Counted from the first letter of the stretch, positions 17,945 through 27,423 are shown. The stretch: 64,000 nt of DNA from Pusillibacter faecalis (GCF_018408705.1 NZ_AP023421.1:186001-250000), one strand, 5' to 3'. A program made the numbers and translations. Notes: a model not told the origin generated them from the letters alone.

Positions 17945-18752
17945 ATCGCGATTGGATATCTTGCTGGTGGAGCGGGGATTACAGGAGAGCCGCCAGCGGG
18001 CACAAGCCGCCATCATGAGCGGTCTGGTATTTGTGAACGGGCAGAGAGTCGACAAGCCGGGAACTTCCATTTCCAATGAGGCAGCGATTGAGATTCGGGG
18101 AAATCCCATGAAATATGTCAGCCGCGGCGGATTAAAGCTGGAAAAAGCCATGGCCTCCTTTCCGATTGCTTTGGAGGGGTGCACCTGTGCCGATATTGGC
18201 GCCTCCACAGGCGGATTTACTGACTGCATGCTGCAAAACGGCGCAGCCAAGGTTTACGCGGTGGATGTGGGCTATGGCCAGTTGGCATGGAGTCTGCGAA
18301 ACGACCCGCGAGTGGTTTGTCTGGAGCGGACTAACGCCCGCTATCTGACGGACGAGCAGGTTCCGGAGCCTCTTGATTTTGTCTCGATTGATGTGAGCTT
18401 TATTTCTCTGAGGCTAATCCTTCCGGCTGTGCATGAACTTCTGAAAGCAAGGGGACATATCGTTTGCCTTGTCAAGCCTCAGTTTGAGGCCGGCCGTGAA
18501 AAAGTTGGTAAAAAAGGGGTTGTTCGGGAGCCTGCAGTTCATTTAGAAGTGTTGGAGCAATTTCTTGTACATGCCAAGGAGTCTAACTTTACAGTTCTTG
18601 GTTTGACATATTCCCCCATCCGTGGTCCGGAGGGGAATCTGGAGTATCTGGGCTATCTGGAAAAGGGGCTATGGGGAGTGCCGGAATTTGACTTGAAAGC
18701 CTTGGTGGAGGAATCCCATCAGGTCCTCAATGAGGGAGGAACGGGGGTATGA
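17934..18752 (+). CDS. tlyA: TlyA family rRNA 2'-O-methyltransferase / putative hemolysin
   Basis: A 272-residue protein: an N-terminal S4 RNA-binding domain (residues 5-65) and a FtsJ/RrmJ-type SAM methyltransferase domain with DIGASTGGFTDCMLQ (about residue 85). In mycobacteria TlyA methylates 16S and 23S rRNA ribose and sets capreomycin sensitivity. In Firmicutes it is nearly always next to dxs, nadK, argR and recN as here. It overlaps both neighbours. Confidence 0.92.
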   Translation: MGNKSRLDILLVERGLQESRQRAQAAIMSGLVFVNGQRVDKPGTSISNEAAIEIRGNPMKYVSRGGLKLEKAMASFPIALEGCTCADIGASTGGFTDCMLQNGAAKVYAVDVGYGQLAWSLRNDPRVVCLERTNARYLTDEQVPEPLDFVSIDVSFISLRLILPAVHELLKARGHIVCLVKPQFEAGREKVGKKGVVREPAVHLEVLEQFLVHAKESNFTVLGLTYSPIRGPEGNLEYLGYLEKGLWGVPEFDLKALVEESHQVLNEGGTGV

Positions 18753-19633
18753 ACCCAAAGAAAATTATTCTCTGCCCAAATCCCAACCGGGATCATGGGA
18801 TGAAAACAACGAAGGCTGCTGAAAAGATTTTGCATGATCTGGGATTCCAAACGGTGGTCTGTTCTCCTTTTAAGGATCAGAAAGACGAGCTTTTTGCCGG
18901 GTACCAGGTCCGTTCCTTACCCCAGGAGCTGAAAAGTGCGGACCTCTTGATTACCTTGGGCGGAGACGGCACAATCCTCCACCTTGCAAAGCTGGCCGCG
19001 CTCAACCGGATGCCAATGCTGGGCATCAACATGGGCGGCCTTGGGTTTGTAGCAGAACTGGAGGCCGGTGAGCTGGAGAGCCTGCGGAAGCTGAAAAATT
19101 GGGACTTTGAAACCGAGCACCGGATGATGCTGGATGTCTGTGTTCTGCGGGACGGCAAGCAGATTTATACCAACCTGGGTCTCAATGATGCCGTTATCCG
19201 GGAAGGGCCCATTTCCCATGTGATCCATCTGAAAATTTCTTCAGATGGAAGACATTTAGCCGATATTGCAGGGGATGGGGTGATTATCTCAACGCCCACC
19301 GGCTCAACAGCCTATTCTCTCTCCGCTGGTGGTCCGGTGGTAGAGCCAGTAGCGCAGACCATGGTGGTCTGTCCGATCTGCACCCACAACATGCGCTTTT
19401 CTGCCTATGTGCTCTCTCCAGAGCATGTATTGACCGTAGAACTAGAGCGCAATGGACGAAAGCCAGTATACCTGTTTGTGGATGAGAGTCGGGCATTTTC
19501 CCTGCGTGCGGATGACAAAATTCTGGTGCGGAAGAGCAAGCATGTCACAAAGCTGGTTCGGCTATCAGAGAAGAGCTTTTGTGAAATTTTTTCTCAAAAA
19601 ATGCTGCCCGGAGGGTTAAACGATGAAAAATGA
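18749..19633 (+). CDS. nadK: NAD kinase
   Basis: A 294-residue ATP-NAD kinase. The GGDGTILHLAK motif (about residues 70-80) and the NAD-binding GDGVIISTPTGSTAYSLSAGG block are intact. It makes NADP from NAD. Start overlaps the tlyA stop (ATGA) and the end overlaps argR by 11 bases, so the operon is tightly coupled. Confidence 0.95.
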   Translation: MNPKKIILCPNPNRDHGMKTTKAAEKILHDLGFQTVVCSPFKDQKDELFAGYQVRSLPQELKSADLLITLGGDGTILHLAKLAALNRMPMLGINMGGLGFVAELEAGELESLRKLKNWDFETEHRMMLDVCVLRDGKQIYTNLGLNDAVIREGPISHVIHLKISSDGRHLADIAGDGVIISTPTGSTAYSLSAGGPVVEPVAQTMVVCPICTHNMRFSAYVLSPEHVLTVELERNGRKPVYLFVDESRAFSLRADDKILVRKSKHVTKLVRLSEKSFCEIFSQKMLPGGLNDEK

Positions 19634-20072
19634 CCGGCAATCCATGATTTTAGAGATCATTTCCCAGGAAAATATTGAGACGCAAGAGCAGCTGCTTACC
19701 CGTCTGCAGGAACGGGGAATCAATAGCACACAGGCCACGATTTCTCGGGATATTAAGCAGATGCATCTGATCAAGGAACCTGCAGGCCATGGTGTCTACA
19801 AATATGCCGTTTCGGGCAACCGGACCCGGTTGAACTTTGCGGAAAAGCTACAGACTATTTTCCGGGAGAGTATCACCAGCATCGCCTACGCGCAGAATAT
19901 TGTGGTTCTAAAGACCATGCCAGGACTGGCTTCCGCAGCTGCCGCGGCGCTGGACAGCATGGATATCGCCTATATGGTCGGGTCCCTGGCCGGCGATGAC
20001 ACTGCCTTTTTGCTGATGCGGGATACAGATTCCGCCGCAGCGTTCTGTGATGAAATTAAAGAGATGCTGTAA
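19623..20072 (+). CDS. argR: Arginine repressor ArgR/AhrC
   Basis: A 149-residue regulator with an N-terminal winged helix (ETQEQLLTRLQERGINSTQATISRDI split over residues 18-44) and a C-terminal arginine-binding trimer domain with the conserved LAGDDTAFLLMRD. Controls arginine biosynthesis and catabolism. Its location before recN is conserved in Firmicutes. Confidence 0.95.
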   Translation: MKNDRQSMILEIISQENIETQEQLLTRLQERGINSTQATISRDIKQMHLIKEPAGHGVYKYAVSGNRTRLNFAEKLQTIFRESITSIAYAQNIVVLKTMPGLASAAAAALDSMDIAYMVGSLAGDDTAFLLMRDTDSAAAFCDEIKEML

Positions 20073-20106
20073 TCGGTAGCGCCTAGAAAGGGTGGAGGAA
20101 CGCGCC

Positions 20107-21795
20107 ATGCTGGAATTACTGCACATTGAAAATATCGCGGTGATTGAAGAAGCGGATATCCAGTTTCACGCCGGGTTCAATGCCCTGACTGGCGAGACGG
20201 GTGCTGGTAAGTCTATTGTCATTGACGCCATGGGTACGGTCTTGGGGGGCCGGACCTCTCGGGAGCTGGTCCGCACTGGGGCAGAAAAGGCCTTTGTCAG
20301 TGCAGCCTTTTCCGCTGTCTCAGCCAATTTGCCTGGCCTTGCAGAGAACGGTGTGTACCCGGATGAGGATGGAAGTCTGCTGATGCAGCGGGAGATTGCC
20401 AATGATGGAAAGAATGTCTGCAGAGTGAATGGTAGGCCCGTCACAGTCGCCCAACTTCGGAAAATTGGCGAAAGTCTTCTGAATATTCACGGCCAGCATG
20501 ACGGGCAACAGCTTCTGGATGAGGAGCAGCATGGGGCCTATTTAGACCGTTTCGGCGGGACTGAAAAGGCGCTCTCCGCGTACCAAACAGAATATGGAGA
20601 GATGGTGTCTCTTCGGGAGCAGATCAGGGCTTTACAAATGGATGAGGCGGAAAAGGCCCGCCGGATGGATAGCCTGCGTTTCCAGATCGACGAGCTGGAG
20701 CGAGCGGAGCTGATTCCAGGGGAAGAAGATGAGCTGAACACCCGCCGCAATCTCCTGCGCAATGGAGAGAAATATCTCTCTGCTCTGGCAGGTGCGGACT
20801 ACTGTTTCAGTGGGGACGAGGAGTCTGGCGGTGTGGTCAGCCGGTTGCGTGACGCGGAGATCGCTTTGTCTGGCATCCGCACATTGGGAGGCGAACTTTC
20901 AGAACTCTATCAGCGTTTGGAATCCCTACACAGTGAAGCGTATGACCTTGCTGAAATTATCCGAGAAAAGCGGCAGGAATTTGACTTTTCTCCTGGGGAG
21001 CTAGACGCAGTGGAGAGCCGATGTGACCAGCTCTACCGTTTGAAGAAAAAATATGGCCCCACAGTAGAAGAAATGTTGGCTTATCTGGAACGGTGTCGGA
21101 ATGAACTGGACGCCATGGAAACCGCAGACGACACATTGGTTCGGCTGGGAGAAAAGCTGAAAAAGACTCTGCAGAGGGTTTGTGAGTTAGGAGCCGTGCT
21201 GACTGAGCGGCGTCAGGCAGCCGCAAAAGACCTGGAGCAGCGTATTCAACAAGAGCTGCGGGAACTGGATATGCACAAGGTCCGCTTTTCTATTGAGTTT
21301 GGGGAGAAGGAGCCTGCGGCAGACGGCTGTGATGTCATCCGCTTTTTAATGTCCGCCAATGTGGGAGAGGATCTACGGCCCATCGCCAAGATTGCCTCTG
21401 GCGGTGAATTGGCTCGGATTATGCTGGCACTGAAAAATGTACTGGCAGAGCAAGAGGCTGTTGGGACACTGGTCTTTGACGAGGTGGACACCGGCGTCAG
21501 CGGCCGAGCGGCCCAAAAGGTAGCGGAAAAGCTGGCCCAGGTGAGCCGCCGCAAACAGGTATTGTGCGTTACCCATCTGCCTCAGCTGGCAGCTATGGCG
21601 GACACTCACTTTTCTGTACAGAAAGGCGAGCGGGACGGTCGTACCTATACGAAGGTTCTGCTGTTGAACCGAGAGGAGCGCAAAGCAGAGTTGGCCCGAC
21701 TCACTGGTGGCAACCGGGTGACAGACGCGCTGATGGAGAGTGCTGGGGAGCTGCTGGATGAAGCAGAGTCCTATCGAAAAATGCTGCAAAGGTAG
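20107..21795 (+). CDS. recN: DNA repair protein RecN
   Basis: A 562-residue SMC-like ATPase: Walker [11 protein letters not shown] (about residue 30), a central coiled coil (roughly residues 155-370), the signature [13 protein letters not shown] and Walker [14 protein letters not shown]. Acts in double-strand break repair. The start at 20107 has GGTGGAGG upstream; the in-frame GTG at 20092 is part of that ribosome site. Last gene of the OLE/dxs operon. Confidence 0.95.
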   Translation: MLELLHIENIAVIEEADIQFHAGFNALTGETGAGKSIVIDAMGTVLGGRTSRELVRTGAEKAFVSAAFSAVSANLPGLAENGVYPDEDGSLLMQREIANDGKNVCRVNGRPVTVAQLRKIGESLLNIHGQHDGQQLLDEEQHGAYLDRFGGTEKALSAYQTEYGEMVSLREQIRALQMDEAEKARRMDSLRFQIDELERAELIPGEEDELNTRRNLLRNGEKYLSALAGADYCFSGDEESGGVVSRLRDAEIALSGIRTLGGELSELYQRLESLHSEAYDLAEIIREKRQEFDFSPGELDAVESRCDQLYRLKKKYGPTVEEMLAYLERCRNELDAMETADDTLVRLGEKLKKTLQRVCELGAVLTERRQAAAKDLEQRIQQELRELDMHKVRFSIEFGEKEPAADGCDVIRFLMSANVGEDLRPIAKIASGGELARIMLALKNVLAEQEAVGTLVFDEVDTGVSGRAAQKVAEKLAQVSRRKQVLCVTHLPQLAAMADTHFSVQKGERDGRTYTKVLLLNREERKAELARLTGGNRVTDALMESAGELLDEAESYRKMLQR

Positions 21796-21837
21796 AAAAG
21801 CGTATACCAGGTGGGGATCTCCTTTTAGTTTCAGACC

Positions 21838-21885
21838 GTCTACTGTATAAAAGCCAGGGCATGTCCTGGCTTTTATACAGTAGAC
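21838..21885. repeat. Perfect 21-bp inverted repeat downstream of recN
   Basis: Arms 21838-21858 and 21865-21885 pair perfectly around a 6-base centre. It may be the terminator of recN or of the broken hcp gene opposite, but it has no T-run on either side. It sits exactly where the hcp remnant begins, so it could also be the end of a small mobile element. Confidence 0.7.
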
Positions 21886-21922
21886 GAAGCTGGATTTTAC
21901 TTCTTTTCAGAATCCACAGGTT

Positions 21923-22069
21923 CCCAAAAACTATATGGATATCCTCCTGTACCGTGGTAATTCCGGCAATACCGAACTTTTCAATCAGCACTTTGGCGAC
22001 ATTGGAACTAAGGAAGCCGGGAAGAGTCGGTCCCAAATGGATGTTCTTGATGCCTAAAGATAGCTCTGT
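21923..22069 (-). pseudogene. hcp: Remnant of hybrid cluster protein / hydroxylamine reductase (3' end only)
   Basis: On the minus strand about 49 codons read as the C-terminus of Hcp, with [18 protein letters not shown] followed by [14 protein letters not shown]. The frame then continues past the normal family end into the inverted repeat without a proper stop, and there is no 5' part: the upstream DNA is the Crp/Fnr gene. Known: Hcp is about 540 residues and is often controlled by a neighbouring Crp/Fnr protein, which fits the gene next door. I infer a deletion left only the tail. Confidence 0.7.
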
Positions 22070-22097
22070 CGTTATAACAACGCATGAGGAAATGATG

Positions 22098-22778
22098 ATG
22101 GATTATTATGACCTGTCGAAAACAATCCTCTTCCAGGGGACCACACCGGAGGAGGTGGAGACGATGCTGAATTGCTTAGGGGCGGAGCGGCGCCAGTATG
22201 CCAAGGGGCAGATGATCTGCCGGACTGGTGACATAGTCTCCTCCCTGGGAATTGTGCTCTCTGGTAGTGTTCTGGTTGAAAATGACGATCTTTGGGGGAA
22301 TAGCACTGTTCTAGATCGCATAGGCCCAGGACAAATTTTTGCAGAGACCTATGCCTGCACCCCAGGGGAACCATTAATGGTAAACGTGGTGGTTCCTGAG
22401 TCTGCAGAGGTACTCTTCCTCCAGGTGGGCCGGATTTTGGAGATGTGCCCCAATGCCTGCGGCTATCATAACAGGCTGATTCGCAATCTTCTAACGCTCT
22501 CGGCACAAAAGAACCTGACTCTGTCCAGAAAAATTTTTCACACCTCCTCAAAATCTATCCGGGGACGGCTGCGGTCGTACCTGTCCTACCAAGCAATCCT
22601 GCATGGCAGCCGGAGTTTTGCCATTCCCTTTGACCGTCAGCAGCTGGCAGACTATTTGAATGTAGATCGAAGCGCTCTTTCCAATGAGCTGAGTAAAATG
22701 CAAAAGGAAGGACTATTAACGGTACGGAAAAATCACTTTACCCTCAATCAGGAGAATTTGGAAAGCCCATTTTTCTGA
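22098..22778 (+). CDS. Crp/Fnr family transcriptional regulator
   Basis: A 226-residue protein: an N-terminal cyclic-nucleotide-like barrel (about residues 10-125) and a C-terminal helix-turn-helix ([20 protein letters not shown], about residues 177-196). Cysteines occur but not in the Fnr cluster spacing, so an oxygen or nitric-oxide sensing mode is not shown. The adjacent hcp remnant suggests it once controlled hydroxylamine/NO detoxification. Three ATGs in a row (22092, 22095, 22098); the third has the best spacing from GAGG. Confidence 0.85.
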   Translation: MDYYDLSKTILFQGTTPEEVETMLNCLGAERRQYAKGQMICRTGDIVSSLGIVLSGSVLVENDDLWGNSTVLDRIGPGQIFAETYACTPGEPLMVNVVVPESAEVLFLQVGRILEMCPNACGYHNRLIRNLLTLSAQKNLTLSRKIFHTSSKSIRGRLRSYLSYQAILHGSRSFAIPFDRQQLADYLNVDRSALSNELSKMQKEGLLTVRKNHFTLNQENLESPFF

Positions 22779-22790
22779 GATTAAAGGGGG

Positions 22791-22866
22791 CCGGAAAAGA
22801 CGCATAAGGTTGTATGCGGAAATGCGAGGCTGCGGTCAGCCGTGATTGACCGCTTGACCTTTCCGG
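22791..22866 (+). other. Possible three-way-junction structured RNA element
   Basis: A 7-bp closing stem (22791-22797 with 22860-22866) encloses two hairpins: 22801-22806 with 22813-22818, and 22832-22838 with 22847-22853. It lies after the Crp/Fnr stop and before the tyrS leader promoter. It might be an unusual terminator; no T-run follows. Confidence 0.4.
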
Positions 22867-22883
22867 GAATCTAGGGATTTTGA

Positions 22884-22912
22884 TTGACAAATCTGACGAA
22901 ATCCGATATAAT
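22884..22912 (+). promoter_or_regulatory. Consensus promoter of the tyrS T-box transcript
   Basis: A perfect TTGACA (22884-22889), 17-base spacer and perfect TATAAT (22907-22912), upstream of the T-box leader. The strong promoter fits control mainly by the leader. Confidence 0.9.
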
Positions 22913-22919
22913 TTCTTAC

Positions 22920-23192
22920 GTATACAGCAAGGAAGAGGACCAGTACCCGTTATGGCGCTGTGCAGAGAATCCCTGGTTGGTGAAAAGGGGAGAGGGCCAG
23001 ACGGCGAATACACCTTGGAGCTGGCACCCCAACAGCGGCAGGTCCGCTCAGTAGGCGTGTTCCGGGAGCGCCCGTTACCGCGCCGCCGTGTGTTGGCACG
23101 GCCCGAGGCCGCTATCGTGAGAGAGCGGCGAAGCAGAGGTGGTACCGCGAACGCAAATTCGCCCTCTGTCCCCCACCGGGACAGAGGGTTTT
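22920..23192 (+). promoter_or_regulatory. Tyrosine T-box riboswitch
   Basis: The leader has Stem I with the AGAGA-type bulge near 22965, a specifier codon TAC (Tyr) at 23009-23011, the T-box bulge AGGTGGTACCGCG at 23137-23149 and a terminator (23162-23172 with 23178-23188, then T residues). Uncharged tRNA-Tyr pairs with specifier and T-box to favour the antiterminator and turn on tyrS. Confidence 0.95.
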
Positions 23193-23232
23193 GATTCTGT
23201 TCCGAAAACTTTTGAGCAGGAGAGATGGTAAC

Positions 23233-24459
23233 ATGCAGATTTACGAAGAACTCAAGGCCCGCGGGCTCATTGCCCAGGTGACAGACGAGGCGGAGATCCG
23301 GGAGCTGGTCAACAACGGAAAGGCAACCTTTTATATCGGCTTCGACCCCACTGCCGACTCACTCCATGTGGGCCACTTCATGGCCCTATGCCTCATGAAA
23401 CGGCTACAGATGGCGGGCAACCGGCCCATCGCCCTGATCGGCGGCGGCACCGGCTATATCGGCGACCCCTCTGGCCGCAGTGACATGCGATCTATGATGA
23501 CGCCGGAAACCATTCAGCACAACTGCGAGTGCTTCAAAAAACAGATGGAGCGGTTCATTGAGTTTGGCGAGGGCAAAGCCATGATGCTCAACAATGCTGA
23601 CTGGCTTTTAAAGCTCAACTACGTGGACCTTCTTCGGGAAGTGGGTGCCTGTTTCTCTGTAAACAACATGCTGCGGGCTGAATGCTATAAGCAGCGGATG
23701 GAAAAGGGCTTGAGCTTCCTGGAATTTAACTATATGATCATGCAGTCCTATGACTTCTACCACATGTTTCAGGCCGTGGGGTGCAACATGCAGTTCGGCG
23801 GTGACGACCAGTGGAGCAATATGCTGGGCGGTACGGAGCTGATCCGCCGCAAGTTGGGCAAGGACGCCTATGCCATGACCATCACCCTGCTCATGAACTC
23901 TGAGGGCAAGAAAATGGGCAAGACCGCCTCCGGCGCGGTTTGGCTGGACCCCAACAAGACTTCTCCCTATGATTTCTACCAGTATTGGCGGAACGTAGGC
24001 GACGCGGACGTACTCAAGTGTATCCGAATGCTGACTTTCCTGCCGCTGGAGCAGATTGACGAAATGGATCAGTGGGAGGGCAGCCAGCTCAACCAGGCTA
24101 AGGAAATTCTGGCCTATGAGCTGACCAATCTGGTCCACGGCGAAGCCGAGGCGGAAAAAGCCCAGGAAACAGCCCGTAAGCTGTTCTCTGGAGGCGATGC
24201 AGCCGATATGCCCTGCACCAAACTGCGTCGGGAGGATTTCGATGGTGAGAGGATCGACATTCTGACCCTGTTGGTCAAGTGCGGCCTCTGTGCTTCCAAA
24301 GGCGAGGCCCGGCGGCTGGTGCAGCAGGGCGGCGTGACGGTAGACGGCCAGAAGGTAGGTGACATCGAGGCCGCCTGGAGCTGCAAAGACTGTTGCGGCG
24401 AGGGCAAGGTCATCAAGAAGGGCAAAAAGGTCTACCACAAGGCGTTGATGGAGGAGTAA
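23233..24459 (+). CDS. tyrS: Tyrosyl-tRNA synthetase
   Basis: A 408-residue class I synthetase: HVGH at residues 45-48 (HIGH motif), KMGKT about residue 228 (KMSKS motif) and a C-terminal S4 RNA-binding domain (about 340-400). Charges tRNA-Tyr. The start at 23233 follows AGGAGAG; the in-frame start at 23191 overlaps the T-box terminator. Regulated by the tyrosine T-box directly upstream. Confidence 0.96.
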   Translation: MQIYEELKARGLIAQVTDEAEIRELVNNGKATFYIGFDPTADSLHVGHFMALCLMKRLQMAGNRPIALIGGGTGYIGDPSGRSDMRSMMTPETIQHNCECFKKQMERFIEFGEGKAMMLNNADWLLKLNYVDLLREVGACFSVNNMLRAECYKQRMEKGLSFLEFNYMIMQSYDFYHMFQAVGCNMQFGGDDQWSNMLGGTELIRRKLGKDAYAMTITLLMNSEGKKMGKTASGAVWLDPNKTSPYDFYQYWRNVGDADVLKCIRMLTFLPLEQIDEMDQWEGSQLNQAKEILAYELTNLVHGEAEAEKAQETARKLFSGGDAADMPCTKLRREDFDGERIDILTLLVKCGLCASKGEARRLVQQGGVTVDGQKVGDIEAAWSCKDCCGEGKVIKKGKKVYHKALMEE

Positions 24460-24552
24460 GCCCTCTTCTCAGCGCCCCCTGCAAAACGAAACACAGACGC
24501 GGGGCGGTGGCTCCGCGCCTGTTCGCATTTCATATGAAAAGGAATGAAAGCC

Positions 24553-26166
24553 ATGATTACTGTCAATGACGTCAGCATGAACTTCAGCGGTCAGACGCTT
24601 TTCAAGCATGTGGATCTGAAATTTATCCCTGGCAACTGCTATGGCATCATCGGTGCCAACGGCGCTGGTAAGTCCACGTTTCTGCGCATCCTCTCCGGCG
24701 ACTTGGAGCCCACTACCGGCGAGGTCATCATCCCGAAAGAGGAGCGCATGTCCATCCTGAAACAGGACCACTTTCAATATGATGCCTACACTGTGCTGGA
24801 TACGGTGATCCTTGGTAATCAGCACCTCTATGACATCATGAAAGAGAAGGACGCCCTCTATGAGAAAGAGGACTTCACCGACGAGGACGGCGTCCGGGCC
24901 AGCGAACTGGAGGCGGAATTCGCCGAGATGGGCGGCTGGGAGGCCGAATCGGACGCCAGCCGGCTCCTACAGGGTTTGGGGCTGCCTGGGGACATCCTGT
25001 ACAGCGAAATGAGTAGCCTCACTGCTAAGGAAAAAGTCAAAGTCCTGCTGGCCCAGGCCTTGTTCGGCAAGCCGGACATCATTCTCCTGGACGAGCCCAC
25101 CAACCATCTGGACATCCAAGCCATCGAGTGGCTGGAGGACTTTTTGCTGGACTGCGAGGCGCTGACCCTGGTGGTCAGCCACGACCGCCATTTCCTCAAC
25201 ACTGTGTGCACCAATATTGTGGACGTGGACTATGGCCAGATCAAGATGTATGTTGGCAACTATGAGTTCTGGTACGAGTCCAGCCAGCTGGTCCAGCGGA
25301 TGATCAAGGATCAGAACCGGAAGAACGAGGAGAAGATCAAGGAGCTGCAAAGCTTCATCCAGCGCTTCTCCGCTAATAAGTCCAAATCCAAGCAGGCCAC
25401 CGCCCGGAGAAAGCTTTTGGACAAGCTGACGGTGGAGGAGATGCCCGCGTCCTCTCGGCGCTATCCCTTTGTAGGCTTCAAGATGGACCGGGAGTGTGGC
25501 AAGGAGATTCTAGCAGTGGAAAACCTCTCCAAGACTGTGGATGGCCGGAAAGTCCTGGACAACGTCTCTTTCCGGGTCAACCGGGGGGAGAAGATCGCCT
25601 TTGTGGGCGAGGACGAGATCGCCAAGACCACACTCTTTAAGATCATCATGGGAGAGATGGAACCGGACGAGGGCACCTATAAGTGGGGTACTACCATTAC
25701 CACCAGCTATTTCCCTCTGGATAACTCCGCCTTCTTTAATGACTGCGATCTGAACCTGGTGGACTGGCTGGGGCAGTATACAGCCGACAACGCGGAGGAA
25801 AACACGGAGTCCTTCAAACGCTCTTTCCTGGGGCGGATGCTGTTCTCTGGTGACGACGTCTTCAAGCCGGTCAAGGTCCTCTCCGGCGGCGAGAAGGTAC
25901 GGTGTATGCTCTCGCGGATGATGCTTTTTGGCTCCAATGTGCTGGTGATGGATCAGCCTACAAACCACCTGGACCTGGAGTCTATTACTGCCGTCAACAA
26001 CGGCCTCATTGATTTCAAGGGCGTGGTGTTGTTTTCCAGCCACGACCACGAGTTTGTCCAGACCATTGCCAATCGGATCATGGAGTTCCATGACGGCAAG
26101 CTCACTGACAAGCTGGGCACTTATGAGGAGTATCTAGAGAGCCAGCGCGCATCCGGCGCAGTCTGA
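24553..26166 (+). CDS. ABC-F family ATP-binding protein (ribosome-associated, YbiT/EttA type)
   Basis: A 537-residue soluble protein with two ABC domains and no membrane part. The first has Walker A GANGAGKST; its signature is degenerate (SSLTAKEKVKV). The second has a poorer Walker A (GEDEIAKTT in place of GxxGxGKST) and a good signature (LSGGEKVR). The linker (residues about 240-310) is charged, as in ABC-F factors that enter the ribosomal E site. The atypical second P-loop is notable. A start at 24553 is preferred over 24544 on ribosome-site spacing. Confidence 0.88.
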   Translation: MITVNDVSMNFSGQTLFKHVDLKFIPGNCYGIIGANGAGKSTFLRILSGDLEPTTGEVIIPKEERMSILKQDHFQYDAYTVLDTVILGNQHLYDIMKEKDALYEKEDFTDEDGVRASELEAEFAEMGGWEAESDASRLLQGLGLPGDILYSEMSSLTAKEKVKVLLAQALFGKPDIILLDEPTNHLDIQAIEWLEDFLLDCEALTLVVSHDRHFLNTVCTNIVDVDYGQIKMYVGNYEFWYESSQLVQRMIKDQNRKNEEKIKELQSFIQRFSANKSKSKQATARRKLLDKLTVEEMPASSRRYPFVGFKMDRECGKEILAVENLSKTVDGRKVLDNVSFRVNRGEKIAFVGEDEIAKTTLFKIIMGEMEPDEGTYKWGTTITTSYFPLDNSAFFNDCDLNLVDWLGQYTADNAEENTESFKRSFLGRMLFSGDDVFKPVKVLSGGEKVRCMLSRMMLFGSNVLVMDQPTNHLDLESITAVNNGLIDFKGVVLFSSHDHEFVQTIANRIMEFHDGKLTDKLGTYEEYLESQRASGAV

Positions 26167-26190
26167 CAGAGATCTGTTACCAGATTGTAG

Positions 26191-26249
26191 TTGACATAAA
26201 AAACACCACTCCGTATACTGAGAATGATTCAGTAACGGGGTGGTTTTTT
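26191..26249 (+). promoter_or_regulatory. Promoter embedded in a terminator-like hairpin
   Basis: TTGACA (26191-26196), a 17-base spacer and TATACT (26214-26219). The DNA from 26198 to 26249 also folds as an imperfect hairpin with A-run and T-run ends (arms 26198-26221 and 26229-26249) that can terminate the ABC-F transcript. The right arm's GGGGTGG then serves as ribosome site for the lipoprotein at 26250. Confidence 0.6.
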
Positions 26250-27422
26250 ATGCATCAATGGGGAATTTTGGCGTTGACACTCGCTTTGCTCACAGGGTGT
26301 GGCACAGCAAACTTGCCGGAAAATCTTGCGGCAGATCAGACCACCGCGCCACTGGCAGTATTAGAGGGGGAGGAACTCTCTCCGGACGGTCAGTTTGAGG
26401 TCCAGATCGTAGGGGCAAGCAATATTGTCAACGGTATCCAGATACCGGAAAAGATCCAGGTAGTGGACCAAGAAACCGGGGAAGTAATGTGGGAGGACCG
26501 GGGATGGGGTACTCAGTCCGTTCTATGGTCCCCGGACAGTCATTACCTGGCTCTGGCATACGGTGCCTGTACTTGGCAAGCAGTACATATCATCGAGACT
26601 GACACCTGGACTGTCTGGGATTTCACCCTGCCCGACGGTTCACCGATTCCAGAGCACGTTGCGTTGCCACACGACCAGCCTTGGGGGGTCTGGGAGAAAA
26701 ATTTCGGCATGCCGGAAGAAGATTATGCTTTGATTCTGACGGTTGGCCGGGGCGGAGATAGGGAGCATACCTATCACTGTTCCTTTCTGTTGGACGGCGG
26801 ACAGCTGATTGGCAATCCCTTGGAACAGACCTCCGAGGTCCTGTCTGATCGCTATGACTTTGACCATGATGGCACGGCTGAACGCACAGCGCTGGTGACT
26901 CTCTGGGAACCAGAAAGGGAGCAGGCTGCCTGGTATAAGCTGCAAGTGACCACGGCGGACGGCGGCCTTCTTTGGAGTCAGACCGCCGCAGAGTACCATG
27001 TGGGCTGGACCTCCGTGTTTGCTTATCGGGAAGACGGAACAGACTATCTGCTGCGGTACAATCCCTGGATGGGGCAGGGAAATGCCAGATACCATTATCA
27101 GATATTTTCTCTGGATCGTGCGGGACAAGAGTCGATTCTTCGGGAACATGGCGTGGAATTTGACATCAACTTTGGAAGCCCTGTCCATGAGAGCTTTGAT
27201 GCCATAGAGATCGCCGCCTTTTTGGAAGAGACTCATGGGTACCTGAACGATAGCACTCTGCTCGTGACGACCGAGGGGGGAACCCTCCGCACTGGCGGCA
27301 GCGGGGCAGAGTTTCAGGAGGACATGGAATTCTGGAACGAAAGTTGTCCCTATGAGGAAACGAAATCCCTGGAGGACAACCTGCGCAACTACGAGGCATG
27401 GGCAACAAAAAATCAGAAATAA
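26250..27422 (+). CDS. Hypothetical lipoprotein with beta-propeller-like region
   Basis: A 390-residue exported protein with signal peptide and lipobox LLTGC (Cys17). The mature part has propeller-like phrases (SVLWSPDSHYLALAYG, about residues 90-105) and a stretch DFDHDGTAE (about 209-217) resembling Ca2+-binding FG-GAP/dockerin-like loops. No enzymatic motif was recognised. It is probably an envelope-anchored protein of unknown role. Its own promoter lies directly upstream. Confidence 0.75.
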   Translation: MHQWGILALTLALLTGCGTANLPENLAADQTTAPLAVLEGEELSPDGQFEVQIVGASNIVNGIQIPEKIQVVDQETGEVMWEDRGWGTQSVLWSPDSHYLALAYGACTWQAVHIIETDTWTVWDFTLPDGSPIPEHVALPHDQPWGVWEKNFGMPEEDYALILTVGRGGDREHTYHCSFLLDGGQLIGNPLEQTSEVLSDRYDFDHDGTAERTALVTLWEPEREQAAWYKLQVTTADGGLLWSQTAAEYHVGWTSVFAYREDGTDYLLRYNPWMGQGNARYHYQIFSLDRAGQESILREHGVEFDINFGSPVHESFDAIEIAAFLEETHGYLNDSTLLVTTEGGTLRTGGSGAEFQEDMEFWNESCPYEETKSLEDNLRNYEAWATKNQK

Positions 27423-27423
27423 T

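Noticed and set aside
21923..22097. A longer N-terminus for the Crp/Fnr regulator starting at 21861
   Set aside because: The added residues do not resemble the family and are the antisense of the hcp relic; a normal start exists at 22098.
22791..22866. A tRNA gene, because of the 76-base length and 7-bp closing stem
   Set aside because: The inner hairpins are not in D, anticodon and T-arm positions and no TTC-A loop is present.
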